This document shows positions 1 to 10,199 of a DNA stretch of 64,000 nucleotides, piece after piece. Position 1 is the first letter of the stretch; each line of letters begins with the position of its first letter. A program made the position numbers and the translations under genes. Under the pieces are notes generated by a model. That model worked only from the letters and a program-made list of their open reading frames with translations, ran no database searches and had not been told where the DNA came from. Origin of the DNA: Euglena gracilis (Eukaryota; Euglenida; Euglenophyceae; Euglenales); assembly GCA_039621445.1 (NCBI GenBank), contig CP154956.1, positions 52,383,386-52,447,385 of the forward strand, written 5' to 3'.

Positions 1-520
1 ATTCCGGAAAATCAAACGCAAAGGCGATAAGGTATAATTGTCAACCAATTCACCGTTACACAATCTTTGTACGACATCATTGTAAAAATCATCCTTGGAA
101 TAATCCCATTCACGAAAAAAGAGAGGGGATAGAGATTGTGATCGCGTAACTCGGCGGGGGCCCGGCATTCTGCCGCGTTTTCGTTTTCCCTGTACGGGGG
201 CTATCGGCATCCGCCGCCAAATTCGCGAAACAGGAAAGTTGTCAAGTATGTTGTCAGTGGCGTCTGTGCGCCTCGCAAATTCGTCGGCTTCGGGACTTCC
301 GTGGAACGTGGCATCACCCTCGTCAGGGTTGCCAGGGTAATGCCAGGGTGCACGGGAGAGTGTATCAGCGACTTTTTGAGTATGACCTGGTGTGTAAACT
401 ACCACCAGGTTGAATTGACTCAAAAATTCGTGCCAACGGCATCTTCGGCCAACTGAGGACATGGCTTTGTTCAAGTCTTCGGTGTACCAGTGTTGGAGAG
501 ACTCATGGTCTGTCAACACT
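1..520 (-). pseudogene. RNase H C-terminal part and connection to integrase, element A
   Basis: Translating the minus strand from about 530 downwards gives the gypsy RNase H signature [12 protein letters not shown], followed by FLSQFNLVVVYTPGH and KVADTLSRAPWH. These are the two hallmark blocks of Ty3/gypsy RNase H (the TDH..L block and the PG..N/K.AD.LSR block). The reading stays open through an Arg/Pro-rich linker to the window edge, where the integrase zinc-binding region would be expected. It is the continuation of the RT/RNase H reading at 503-1211. Confidence 0.8.
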
Positions 521-1211
521 AGTATTTGTACGAGTGAACTGGCGACCCAACTTCGGAATTTTTGCAGCATAAGGACAATGGCATACGTCTCCTTTTCTCG
601 TATGCTCCGTTTTGACTTGTCCTTTTCCGTCTTCACCTTGTAGCTTTCTACTGAAGAATGCTACAGGGCGCAGTTCATTGGACGAGTTATGTTGACTCAA
701 CACACCGCCTACAGCATAGTCGCTGCTGTCGACCTCCAGTACGTATGGTTTGTTCGGTCAGCAATGTCAAGTACACCGTTGTCCAACATCAATTGTTTAA
801 TTGTCGTTAGCGATTCTCGCATTGTATCATCCCATTGTATCTTTGTATTGTCAGGAGCACGATTTTTGAGTTGTCGCGTCAGTGGTACCGCAATTTTGGC
901 GAAATCCTTCATGTAAATCGCGTAATACTGCGCTAAACCCAAAATCCTTTTAAATGGGTGATTGTCTTGATGTTTTCAGGTGTTCATTTCTTTATAGCTT
1001 CAAGTTTGCTTGGAGATGCTCTCCTTTGTACGTTATTAAGAATGTGTCCACAAAATGTTATCGTTTCGCGAAACAAATGCATTTTTGCCCCTTTGACGAA
1101 AAGCAAATGTTTTGAAACGTTGTCAGTACGGAACGTATATCGCGGTAGTGAATATCAAGGATATCACTACCCGAATTTGTAAGTGGAGGAGGTGTGCCAA
1201 ACAGCACGTCA
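503..1211 (-). pseudogene. RT thumb/connection and RNase H N-terminal part, element A
   Basis: Two minus-strand pieces (709-942 and 503-703) carry the typical gypsy connection: GLAQYYAIYMKDFAKIAVPL, then [20 protein letters not shown], matching the G..NYYR.FI..FA.IA.PL and ..P.AF.SRKL...E..Y blocks of Ty3/gypsy Pol. Just upstream (about 1070-1210) the reading includes DDVLFGTP, the second half of the YIDD box, followed by the FAKR..ILWTHS-like stretch that closes the RT palm. At least three frameshifts or stops separate the pieces. Confidence 0.75.
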
Positions 1212-1658
1212 TCAAATGTATACCATTGCAAACAGTAAGTCTCGTATATTCCATTGTATCATTATTTGGAACATGGCTGGGCCATTCTTAACACCCATTG
1301 GTAACACCGTCCATTGGTAAACTCCGCGGGAGGTTGCAAATGCGGTGAAAATCTGGTGAAAACCATCCTCTAAGTCGAAAATCGACCAGAGGCGGTTTTC
1401 CGCTTGTTTTGTTATCAGGTCTTCGACAAGTGGTAACAGAAATGGATCATCCTTTGTCTGTGAGTTCAAGTATCGGTAATCCAGCACACGTCTCCACTTC
1501 TTCTCTCCAGAAGCATCGGGAGGCTTGGGTACCACAAAAGCTTGTGATGTCCAGTCGCTTTTGGAGGGTATGATCCATTTTCGTTCAATCAGTTTTTCGA
1601 TGATTGTATTGAGAGCTTGTTCTCTTTCGCCTGAACAGCGAACTAATTTTCGGTGCAT
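1212..1658 (-). pseudogene. Reverse transcriptase fingers/palm, element A
   Basis: The 148-residue reading has the RT blocks in order: the I..S.S.W.SQ..VVPK fingers region, RRVLDYRYLN, the PLPLVEDL-like block, IFDLEDGFHQI (first catalytic Asp) and QWTVLPMGVKNGPAMFQ. It ends MVYI exactly where the YIDD catalytic box should be. One extra T places the two aspartates (DDVLFGT) in another frame. The domain is therefore intact in sequence but broken by a 1-base frameshift at about 1211. Ty3/gypsy assignment is firm from motif order and wording. Confidence 0.85.
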
Positions 1659-1763
1659 GGGCTGTACACCTTCTTTGAGTTCGATTTTACAGACACCAAA
1701 AGGTTCGCGAATTGCAGGATCTATGTCATGGGCATAGATAGGATGTACTAAAACATCACTGAA

Positions 1764-2290
1764 TTAGCGATTGATCTTTACACAGAGTTCTTGTGACTTG
1801 GGGTGTTGACCACCGCTTTCTATCACTGCGGATAGTTGGTATGTTTGTTCATTCTGACCTTTTTCCCGTAGGAATTTGTCAATGTGGTCTTTTTCCCGTA
1901 GGAGTCTGTCAGTGTGGTCAACAGTTCCGAATGCATCAAAGAAACAAACACGAAATATGATTTCTTTCAATGGTGGTAACATGACACCACAAAAATCTTC
2001 TAACAAGGGAGTGTCATTCGGTAAATCCCACCACTGAAAAGTGGCATACGTCAGTTGTTGGAACCATTCCGCTTCGGGACTTATAGGAATGAGTAGCAAA
2101 ACGCGTGCTTGATCCCGAAAGATCTTGTCAACGACAAGAGGGATAAGTTTCAGAGGTGGGTGTAGCCACAGGACCACATCACCCCAAAACTTATCAAACG
2201 CATTTGTATAACTTGACCAGTAATTGAGTAAAAACGACAATGTGCTTTGGACGAAAATGCGTCAATTTCCAATTGTAGGTACATCGACTT
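1764..2290 (-). pseudogene. NPPW-type accessory domain upstream of RT, element A
   Basis: The reading holds FWGDVVLWLHPPLKLIPLVV and, about 15 residues on, LLLIPISPEAEWFQQL. A frameshifted piece just upstream reads IDAFSSKAHCRFY. Together these match a pattern also seen in element B and both DIRS-like elements here: D-x-F-A/S-x(3)-N/H-x(2-3)-C...W.NPPW/F..I..V, then vP.W....W...L. I recall this module from Pol of algal and DIRS-type retroelements, where it has been compared with methyltransferase-like folds, but I cannot confirm a function. In element A it lies between protease and RT; in element B it lies before the protease. Confidence 0.6.
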
Positions 2291-2556
2291 CGCGCGATTT
2301 TGGAAAACTATTTTTCCAAAATGCGGTATTGCCGAAAATTGAACGCATTCCAGATGCGGTTCGCGAATACTGTCGCGGTTTTAGTCCTGTGGAGGGCTGA
2401 AACACAGTTTACCGAGCCACATCGGTAATGCGGTGTGTCCGAAGACACTTCATCAATCATTGTACCAAGTGTATCACGTGTATTGTAAGGAGTACAATTA
2501 TTGTTGGCATTCTGCCACTTGTATGCAGGGACATTGGATGGGTTGGCATTCTGCCA

Positions 2557-3852
2557 TTAGGGGTCAGGGAGGTTGGCTTTCTGCCATTGGAGGTCCTCAT
2601 GTGCGATTCTCGCGATTCCGAATAGGGACGTGATTCCGCGTTTGTCCTGTTGTCGATGTCCTTTAACACACAACGGGTAACAACCCGGTGTGTTGTGTTC
2701 TCCTTCAGCTGTCAGGGTAAACCCGGTACCGGTTCCGGTACCAAGTGTACTTTGGTTGTGGAGTAAAGAGATTAGTTTGGAAGGTTCAACAATACATCCA
2801 CAATCGAAATAAGGTTGTGTGGAAATTCTCCGACAATGTGCGCATTGGAAGGAAGTGTCGGTCTGGTAGTGCATGTCAGTCATGTGTAGTGTGTGTATGG
2901 GGGTGTTGAAAGTTGTAGCTACTGGGGGGTGTACAGGGGTGTACGAAATCGACACACCTGGTGGAAAACGTAAAAGTTGTGCAGCTGGGAGGCTACTCGA
3001 CACCGTTATAACTTCAGGCCTTTGGGCTTTCACCTTGGAACCCAGTGAAACGTGGGGGGTTAAGCTACTCGCTTTCCCTACCGCATGGGAAACGTGCGGT
3101 AAAAGTGTAGTGGGTAGGGGGGCAGCTTTCTCTTTACCCCTGGTGTAGGAAACGGTGTTTTCGGTTGTAGAAAACGTTGTGGCAAGGCGGGGGGACATCT
3201 GGGAAGATGTCTTGGGGGAGAAATTCGGTGGTGTGGGTTGTGTGCGTGAAGTAGTGCGCAAACCGAGGGAGTGGCAGTCCACAACAAGGCGGTTCTGACG
3301 CAAGAACGGAAAACCCAAAATTACGTCAGACCCGCGGACACCCGATTCGTAACTCCAGGTACCCAGAAAGTTTTGGATATGTGGGGGTTGTGAGTGGTGC
3401 TTGGGGATGATAGTGAGGAGTATGTCCAAAAAGCATCCCAAGTCACCACCACACATGGGGCTATTGTCAGCAGTCATAATTTTGATGGGGTACTTGGCAT
3501 TCACCAAGTGGGAGTGGGGAATTAATCCCGTTCGAAAGAGAAGGAGGATTCGACACCCTGTGTCGACCAAAATTTTGCATTTGGTAGAAAAATTTTGTGT
3601 TCGGATTTCCGCCTGGACCAAAAGCTCCATGGGGGGTACGCAAAGTGCAGGATGCGGTGTAAAACTGTTGTCTCTCCAACTATTCCAGGATCCCGTTCCT
3701 ACTTTGCTCAGCATTCCAGGCAGAAATTTGGAGTGGAGGGTGGGCGACCCGAAAATTTTCCGGGTACCGACAAAAAAGGCAGATGGGCAGGTAACGTAAG
3801 GTTTGTCAGGTCCTACTTCCGTCTGTTCATCAGCCCAGAGGTCCGTGCCCAC
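2557..3852 (-). pseudogene. Retroviral-type aspartic protease region, element A
   Basis: This 431-residue reading contains KCKILVDTGCRILLLF near residue 92-107. It is the DTG active site of a retropepsin in its usual hydrophobic context. About 60-80 residues later it has RGSDVILGFPFLRQNRLVVD, the conserved second half (..D.ILG..FL......V...) of gypsy proteases. The C-terminal 250 residues are Ser/Thr/Pro-rich and unassigned, probably a linker. It would cut the Gag-Pol polyprotein. The frame is open over the protease itself, but flanking Pol is broken. Confidence 0.75.
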
Positions 3853-4322
3853 AGACCTCGGGCTCCCCTACTCCAAGTCCGATTCAGCACTTCGGCTGTT
3901 TATCGTTTTCTTGTGTGAGTAGATAGCGCGCAATGCGCGACCGCATTGCGGTCGTCCTCCAACGAGGATTCGGAGTTCTCATCCCCCTCCCTGCCCGAAG
4001 CCGGGGTTCCCTCCTCTAAAGAGGAGATTTTGACCCCGACCTTGTGTTTGTTGTTGTGTTTTATGTCATTGTGGTGACGTTGGTTCGGGCGGGGAAAGCG
4101 AGAACGGTAACATTTGCAAGAGTGGTGGTTGTGGGATCCACAAAGGGAACACTTTTGTCGGTTTTGTGACTTTTGTCAGTTTTGTGATGGGCTTTCACCC
4201 CTTGGAGGTCTTGGTGAACGGAATCCTGTTCGAAAACGGTTGTTGTAACTCGGTTTCCCGGATCACGATCGCGAAGAAGATGATCCACTTCGCGAACGTG
4301 ATCGCGATGAATCGTGATTTGA

Positions 4323-5501
4323 TCACGTTTGTAAGGGGGTCAGGTGATCGACCACGAGGTGCGCGATCGCGTCCGCGGTCGCGGAACGGTTATCGGGACC
4401 TTTGCCGATAACCCGAAGATTTTGATTGTCCAGATTTGTGCGAATATCCAGAGGAGCCTGAGCTCCGCGAGGATTGTGAACCCCTTGGACTCTGATACCG
4501 CTTTCGCGAACCAGGGTGGGGGCAGTCACGGGACGTATGCCCCGATTTGTTGCACAAAAAGCAAGTTTTGTCAGAAGATTGGTCAGATGAGCGCGAACAG
4601 CGCGTTTTTGTATCTCCCCTTGAGGAGTTTGTATGTTTACCGTATCCCCGTGGGGATTTTGGAGAAGAAGTCTTTTGTAGGACACTTACTGTACCGCTAG
4701 GGAGACCAGCGGTAGTCGTGGTGGGTGTAAGCCGATTGTATCTGTCCCAAAAGTTGTGAGTTTCATTTGTTTGGAAACGTAATTCCATCGTTGTTCAAGA
4801 GTGAGTTTGTTGTCCGCGAGTTCCTCGCGGTGGATGTCCTTGATAATTGTAGGAATGAAATGGAGGAGAACCGCATCGAATTTTTCTTTCATTTGGTTCA
4901 CTCCCAGTTCATCAACCTCAGAAGCCAATCCCAACCATTTGGAATACCAAAGGTCGATTGACTTCCATTTTCGGTTAGTTGGTTCGAATTGCCGCCATTT
5001 TTTCTCCAGCGTAATTCGCGAAATTAGGATTGAACAGGTTGACGCATATTGGTCAACCAGTTCATCAAAAGAATTAGGATTCCGGATCACAAGTTGTCGG
5101 GTGCGATCTTTTTCTTCCTTGGGAAGGCAATCAATGGATTCCATCTTGATTACCTCAGGGTTCCCGTCTTGGGTTGGAACCTTCAAGTCCCAGTAGTATG
5201 TCCAGTCGCGCCAAAATTGTTTCCAAGTTGTGAGATCTCCGTCCCATTGTGGCTTTACCTTGTTGGCAATTGTAATTGTGCCTTTGAAATTGCGTTGTGG
5301 TCCGCGATTTCCATCGTAGTTGTTGGTGTGAGGTTGCTGTGGTGGCATGCGCGAATGCGCATACAAGATGGTACTCATGGCACCGTAGGTACCATGGGTA
5401 TTTGGTACATCGCAGTTCCGCGAATTATATGGTTGTGTTTCACGATTCTGCGATTCGGATTGTAAATGGTCGCGATTCCGCGATTCGGGGTGTGGTAACA
5501 T
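4323..5501 (-). pseudogene. Gag capsid-like region and CCHC zinc knuckle, element A
   Basis: Minus-strand reading 4686-5501 has a gag capsid-type helical block: PQWDGDLTTWKQFWRDWTYY, then ITLEKKWRQF, LWYSKWLGLASEVDELG and TIIKDIHREELADNKL. This is the W..FW..W / W.S.W..L pattern of Ty3/gypsy Gag. After a frameshift, reading 4390-4788 contains a nucleic-acid binding CCHC knuckle, C-x2-C-x4-H-x4-C (CFLCNKSGHTSRDC), at 4522-4563, in an Arg/Ser-rich basic tail. It would package element RNA. Two frames are needed to join capsid and knuckle, so the gene is broken. Confidence 0.75.
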
Positions 5502-5537
5502 ACCAGGGGGTTAGGAATCCTGTTGTTCACCCGCAAA

Positions 5538-7939
5538 TCAAGGAACCGCGGTAAATTCCGTGTTTCGCATTTGCGATCCATGGCCAATCCCCGGGGTAGG
5601 GGTATGGCTCATACCGCGAATCAGTCTTGATTCGCGAATTTCTTGTTGTAAAACCGGAGGATTCGCGGTGTTTGTGGTAAACACCGGTTCCTCTTCCGAA
5701 GTTTCACCCTTAGGGGGGGGGAATCTTAAGTTGTGGTATAAACGGGCAATTGTAATTGCGATTGTAGGCATGTTAATGACCATGCGCATCCGTGGATGCT
5801 TGTAGGTCATGCTCATCGGAAGATTCTTGTGGGGGTGCGCATACTGCGCTTTTGGAAGGATTGGCATCCAATGAATCGCGAATTTGATGCACAAAGTCGC
5901 GAGTTGGATGTCGGGTATCCGAAGATGCTTCGGTTGATGCGCGAAAAGCGCGCTGTGAGCTGGAAGTTGCATTTTGACCACGAAAACACGGTTTTCAGGG
6001 GCAAAGTGCGGGGGGTTGAGGGATTTTGCATGAATCTCATCCAAACTCAATGCAAAATCTTGGATACTTTGTTCCAATGAACCAACCACTTGGAAAAGGT
6101 CCGAGATTCGTTCAACATCACACTGCAAACGCTTAATACGTTTGCGGTAGGAGGGTAACTCATCCAAAAGTGGTAATTTGTCAATGGAGTCAAAATCCGC
6201 TGAAAGCTTTGGAAAAGTGGTGTCCAAGAAATGGACCCGTTTAACCAAAGTTTCCATTGCGGTTGTAAGGGTGTTCAACCGATTCTCGGCTTGTGGGGTT
6301 GTGGTACCTAACGTGGGTTGGGGTACCCCTACCGCATTTTCCGCGGTTTTGTCATTCATCATTGTAGAAAGTCGGTTCTCCAACACCGAGATTTGTTGTT
6401 TTAGTGTGAGACATTTTCGGGTGACCGAGTTTTCGGTCCTCATCAAGGTTTCACAAAATTCTTGTAGGTTTTCCTGATTTTTCGCAAGCATTTGGTCGTA
6501 AAATGTGCGAAAATCAAGGGGTAGTTCGACTTCGCGAACCGTTTGTCCATCCGAAGATGGTTGGAGTCCGGAGACCCTTGTAGAAAGTGCTTGTATGCGT
6601 TTTTGTAAATGGTAAGTGGTAGATTGTAAGGTTTTGTGTTGGGTTTTCAAATCCGCAAGCGCGGTTTCAATGCCGGTGATATCCGGAATTCATTTTTGAA
6701 TACCGTTGCACCCTTTGTGAAAATCCGCAAACGCGGATTCGATTTTGTTCACATCCGCTTGTAACTGATTGTGCAAATCGGTTACAGTGGATCGTAGTGC
6801 TCCCATACTGGTATTTTTGGTGGAAGTTTCCGCAAGCGGCGTTGTAAGTCTCCAGTGGTAGGTTGTAGTCCCGAAACATCCGCAAAAGCGGTTTTCAGGT
6901 CTGCAAACGCGATTTGGAGGTCCGCATTCGCGGTTTGGATGGTAGTTACGACCGTTTCTCGGTCTTGGAGTTCCACATTAGCGGTTTGTAAGCTAAGAAT
7001 CACCGCATCGCGGGATTGCCGTAGCGGTTTGTAGCGCATTGGAAGCAGTTTCAAGTTTTTGTATGTCGTTTTGCTACTTTCCATGGAGGAAATCCTGCCG
7101 ATGCACGATTTCCGCCACTTGAGTGTGCAATGTGGTCAAAGTGTTGGAAACTTCACCGCATTTGCAGGAAATTTGTTCCAAACGAGCAATCCGCTCTTCC
7201 AGTTGTTGAGCAAAAGCTCTTTGTACATACTTTTCGTGTATTTGTGCAAAATGTTGATGAAAACTCGCGTTTTCATCACCCAAACGCAAAATGCGTTCTT
7301 GGGCATGTTGTACAACATTGGACAAGGTTGAAAAGTGCTCATATGAGACATATGAGCAACGTTCCGCACCCGTAGGCGCTTTATCCCATTGTTGTAACCG
7401 GGACTGCATTTCTTGCATTGTATAAGAAAAATTTTCCAGTTGTTTGAACAGTTGTTGTAGATTTTGTTGTAAATGTGAAAATTTTGCGTTAGTCCGCGAT
7501 TCCGCGGTGTGGAGGGTCTCTTGTACGTGTTGGAAGTTTTGTCCCAAGGTGTGGCGCAAAAATGCGTCAAAACCTTGGTGGAGGTTCTGAAGATCCATTG
7601 TAGTGGAGTTAAAATTCTTTTGGCAAATTGTCCAAATTGTTGGATATATTACCAAAGGAAGTCCAGCTTGCCGAAAACGGCCTTGTGACTGTCTTCATCA
7701 AATTGTAGGACTTGGTTCAGCGTTTTAGTGCAATTTTGGACACATGATTCGATGTGTCGAAATTGCTGTTGTAGTGGGTGGTTTTCCGGTAAATTTGCGA
7801 CTACGCGCTCAACCGCGCTACTGGAGAACTCATCCCGGTCTTCCTCGGGATCATTGTCCATGGGAACAATGACACCGGCAGTGTCCGGGACCACCAACCG
7901 CATTTCAGCGGACCAAGCTAGTTCTGGGATTTCTCCCAA
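5538..7939 (-). pseudogene. Gag N-terminal coiled-coil region, element A
   Basis: A series of overlapping minus-strand readings (5538-6650, 6782-7084, 7074-7655, 7649-7939) is rich in Gln, Leu, Glu and Thr heptads such as LQQNLQQLFKQLENFSYTMQ. It looks like a long coiled coil interrupted by frameshifts. No named domain is visible. It lies directly upstream of the capsid-like part and in the same direction, so I treat it as the N-terminal extension of element A Gag. Element B Gag has a similar long Gln/Glu-rich N-terminal part, which supports this reading. Confidence 0.55.
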
Positions 7940-8159
7940 TTCTGGAGGGGGGGGGCAAGTCCCGAATGGGGCTTACTGGTGGTAGGGCCGGGGGGGGGGG
8001 GTGGAAAAAACAAGGTGTTTCCAACCCGTCCTCGTAAGGAGGGGGCTCTTCTGGCAATTGGGTGCCAAAGGGCACTAATTGCCAACCCCGTTCGGGCATT
8101 GTGCCCACTTGTGAGTCAGACTCCGCGGAAGCGGAGGGGGTCCGTAGGCCCATTGTAGG

Positions 8160-8620
8160 GTTATGTTGTACCGCAAAGGCGGCTGTTTTAACGGTGGGTC
8201 CGCGAATGCGGCTTGGGTCCGTAGACCCTTGGAGCGGGGGGGGTACCGCCGAAGCGGCTTGGGTCCGAAGACCCTTGCAGGGGGGGGGGGCACCGCCGAA
8301 GCGGCTTGGGTTCGAAGACCCTTCGAGGGGGGGGGCACCGCCGAAGCGGCTTGGGTCCGAAGACCCTTGGAGGGGGGGGGGCAGTGCCGAAGCGGCTTGT
8401 TGTAGGGGGAGGCACCGCTAATGCGGTTTGCGTTCGAAAACCCAGTTGTGGGGGGGGGGGTACCGCCGAAGCGGCTTGGGCGTCCGCCCCTTGTATGGAA
8501 AAATTTTCCACCGCAGAAGCGGCTTGGGCATCCGCCCCTTGTGAATAAAAATTTTCTGTCGCTAAAGCGACTTGGCCATTCGCCCGTTGTATGGAAAACT
8601 TTTCTGTCGCCGTCGCGACT
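8160..8620 (-). repeat. GC-rich tandem repeat, about 47-bp unit, in the gag leader of element A
   Basis: On the plus strand, the motif gccgaagcggcttgggtccg followed by aagaccctt and a run of 7-11 G recurs at about 8204, 8250, 8296, 8340 and 8386. It continues in degenerate form to about 8600. Read on the minus strand it encodes PPPP...FGPKPLRRC-type repeats inside a 228-residue reading (8188-8874) that also holds QGADAQAASAV repeats. It may be an expanded repeat at the start of Gag. The unit is not a multiple of three, so successive units shift frame. Confidence 0.65.
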
Positions 8621-8912
8621 TCTGCTTTCTGCATTCCACGAAGCGAACCTATTAACAAAGCATAGTTAATAGGTGCGTTTCCATTGTTCGCATTTGCGCT
8701 TTGCATTTTTGATGAAAAGTTTGGAAAATGTTTGTGAAAATCATAAAAATTGTAAAAATTGTAAAACTTTGTGTGAAAAGACCCAAAAAAGGAATCAAAG
8801 GTTGGGGCGCAGAGGCTTTGTGATGCAGCCGTAGCCACTTGTGCCACTGAGATACCTCGCCCGTGCGTACGCACGCTTTTCTGAGTTTTTCTTTGGTCGT
8901 TCGACCGTTAAA

Positions 8913-8929
8913 CCTATTCGGCTACCAAG
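8913..8929 (-). promoter_or_regulatory. Possible tRNA primer-binding site of element A
   Basis: On the minus strand the bases next to the proposed LTR boundary read TGGTAGCCGAATAGG, starting two bases from TG...CA-type LTR DNA. TGGTA at the start of a primer-binding site is the usual complement of a CCA-ended tRNA. The matching tRNA was not identified, so this is a weak call. Confidence 0.35.
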
Positions 8930-9327
8930 TGTACGTCCCACCCCGGCTTTTCTACTTATGCTTTCCTCCCGTAAAGCCCGTGGGGAGAGTAACAATAAAA
9001 TTTGTTTCCCTTTCCCCTTTTGATTGCAAAGCAAAAAGGCAAAGAGAATTGGTGGGACCGCAGTCCCTTATGTGAAAGTGATATTTGCTCTTTCGAGCTT
9101 TGTAAAAGAAAGAACTAAAACTTCTTTCAAATGGGACTTCGCCCTCAGAATTCTAAAAGAGAATTGCAAAGCACCAAACCCTGTAACCTTGAATTAGGAA
9201 CCAGTTACTTTCGCTAAGCTTTCGCTAGCTATGAGATTCTCTCTTTGTCTTGTGGTTTAACCATACCACTGTGTACAGCCCGGCCGTAGCCAGATTGTAG
9301 GCCGTAGCCCATTGAATCTGGTACACA
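8930..9327 (-). repeat. Possible 5' LTR of element A
   Basis: The segment starts TGTACGTCCC and ends TGGTACACA on the plus strand, giving LTR-like inverted ends TGTAC/GTACA. It lies on the correct (upstream) side of the possible primer-binding site and holds no coding signal. Its partner LTR lies outside the window, so neither length nor target duplication can be checked. Confidence 0.4.
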
Positions 9328-9352
9328 GTGCCATGGAAGAATGGCTGCCTGG

Positions 9353-10182
9353 TGTCGGCCGCCGGCTTTCGCCGGCAGCCAAAAATTGCCAGAAAGCGTA
9401 AATTTTAAAGTCGCGGGTAACAGCCAATCAGTTAGAGAAACCCGCGACTTAAATTGGAAGCGGGTTAAAATTCTAAGAGCCTTCAAATTTGTCATTTTTC
9501 ACAGAACGTGAGGGGTTTTCCCCATCATTTGGCAAAGAAGGGATACATTTGTATTGAATTTGGCGTTGGCCTTCTTGGTTGGAATTAGAAGTGTGGATTG
9601 CATTGTTGGTGGACTTTGAATTGCAATTACACATTGGTTATTGAAGTCAATTTGGTTGTTGAAGTCAAGAAGGAGTCAAGACCCTACAACACCGCCACCT
9701 TCACCGCCTTCCACTGTACCCCCTACCCCTCTCCTCCTTGCCCCCAGGTTTCCACATTTTCACACATTCACATTTCACAGGTTTCGTTTTCAATTCTTCT
9801 CATTCAGCTACTTTCAGTTTCTCACTCTCAAAGTTTCAAATTTCAGTGGGTTGGTTTGTGGGTTGGTTTTGTCTCCAAGGTGTGCAAGAGAGTGTGTGAG
9901 AGAGTGTGAGAGAGAGAGAAATAGAGGAAAGTGAGTTTGCACTTCAAATGGCAGATTTTTTGTTTTTCACAAAAATTTCGGTAAACATTGAAAAAACGAT
10001 CCTACGCGCCGGATGGGGTTGGGGAAACCACCTGGGTGAAAAAATGGGGGTTGGCTTGAGCCCACCAATTCCCCGAGAAAGCGCAGGCCCCACCCCGGAA
10101 ACACCCACCCCGACCTCGGCCCACCGGGACTCGCCGGTCGCGGGGGCGACCGCCGGCGCACAGGGGGTGGGGCCGGCGAACA
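9353..10182 (+). repeat. 5' LTR of element B
   Basis: It begins TGTCGGCCGCCGG and ends GGCGAACA. It aligns over its whole length with 21611-22468 and 48118-48975. A target duplication CTGG sits directly to its left. Relative to the 3' LTR it lacks about 44 bp around the hairpin at 22358-22380 and has scattered substitutions, so the two LTRs have diverged since insertion. Confidence 0.9.
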
Positions 10183-10199
10183 AGGTTAGCAGAGGTCGG
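10183..10199 (+). promoter_or_regulatory. tRNA-Met-like primer-binding site of element B
   Basis: The bases immediately after the 5' LTR, AGGTTAGCAGAGGTCGG, resemble TGGTAGCAGAGGATGG, the complement of the 3' end of eukaryotic initiator tRNA-Met used by many LTR elements, with one inserted and two changed bases. Position directly after the LTR supports the call. Confidence 0.6.

Larger units (their letters stand above)
1..9327 (-). mobile_element. Ty3/gypsy LTR retrotransposon A, decayed, truncated by the left window edge
   Basis: Read on the minus strand, the order is a possible 5' LTR, gag (low-complexity N-part, coiled-coil part, capsid-like part, CCHC knuckle), aspartic protease, an NPPW-type domain, reverse transcriptase and RNase H. 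The integrase and 3' LTR would lie left of base 1. The reading frame breaks many times, including inside the YIDD motif, so the copy is dead. Its gag, protease and RT are recognisably related to, but clearly diverged from, element B next to it. Placement in Ty3/gypsy rests on the RT-RNase H order and motif style; the missing integrase would confirm it. Confidence 0.85.
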
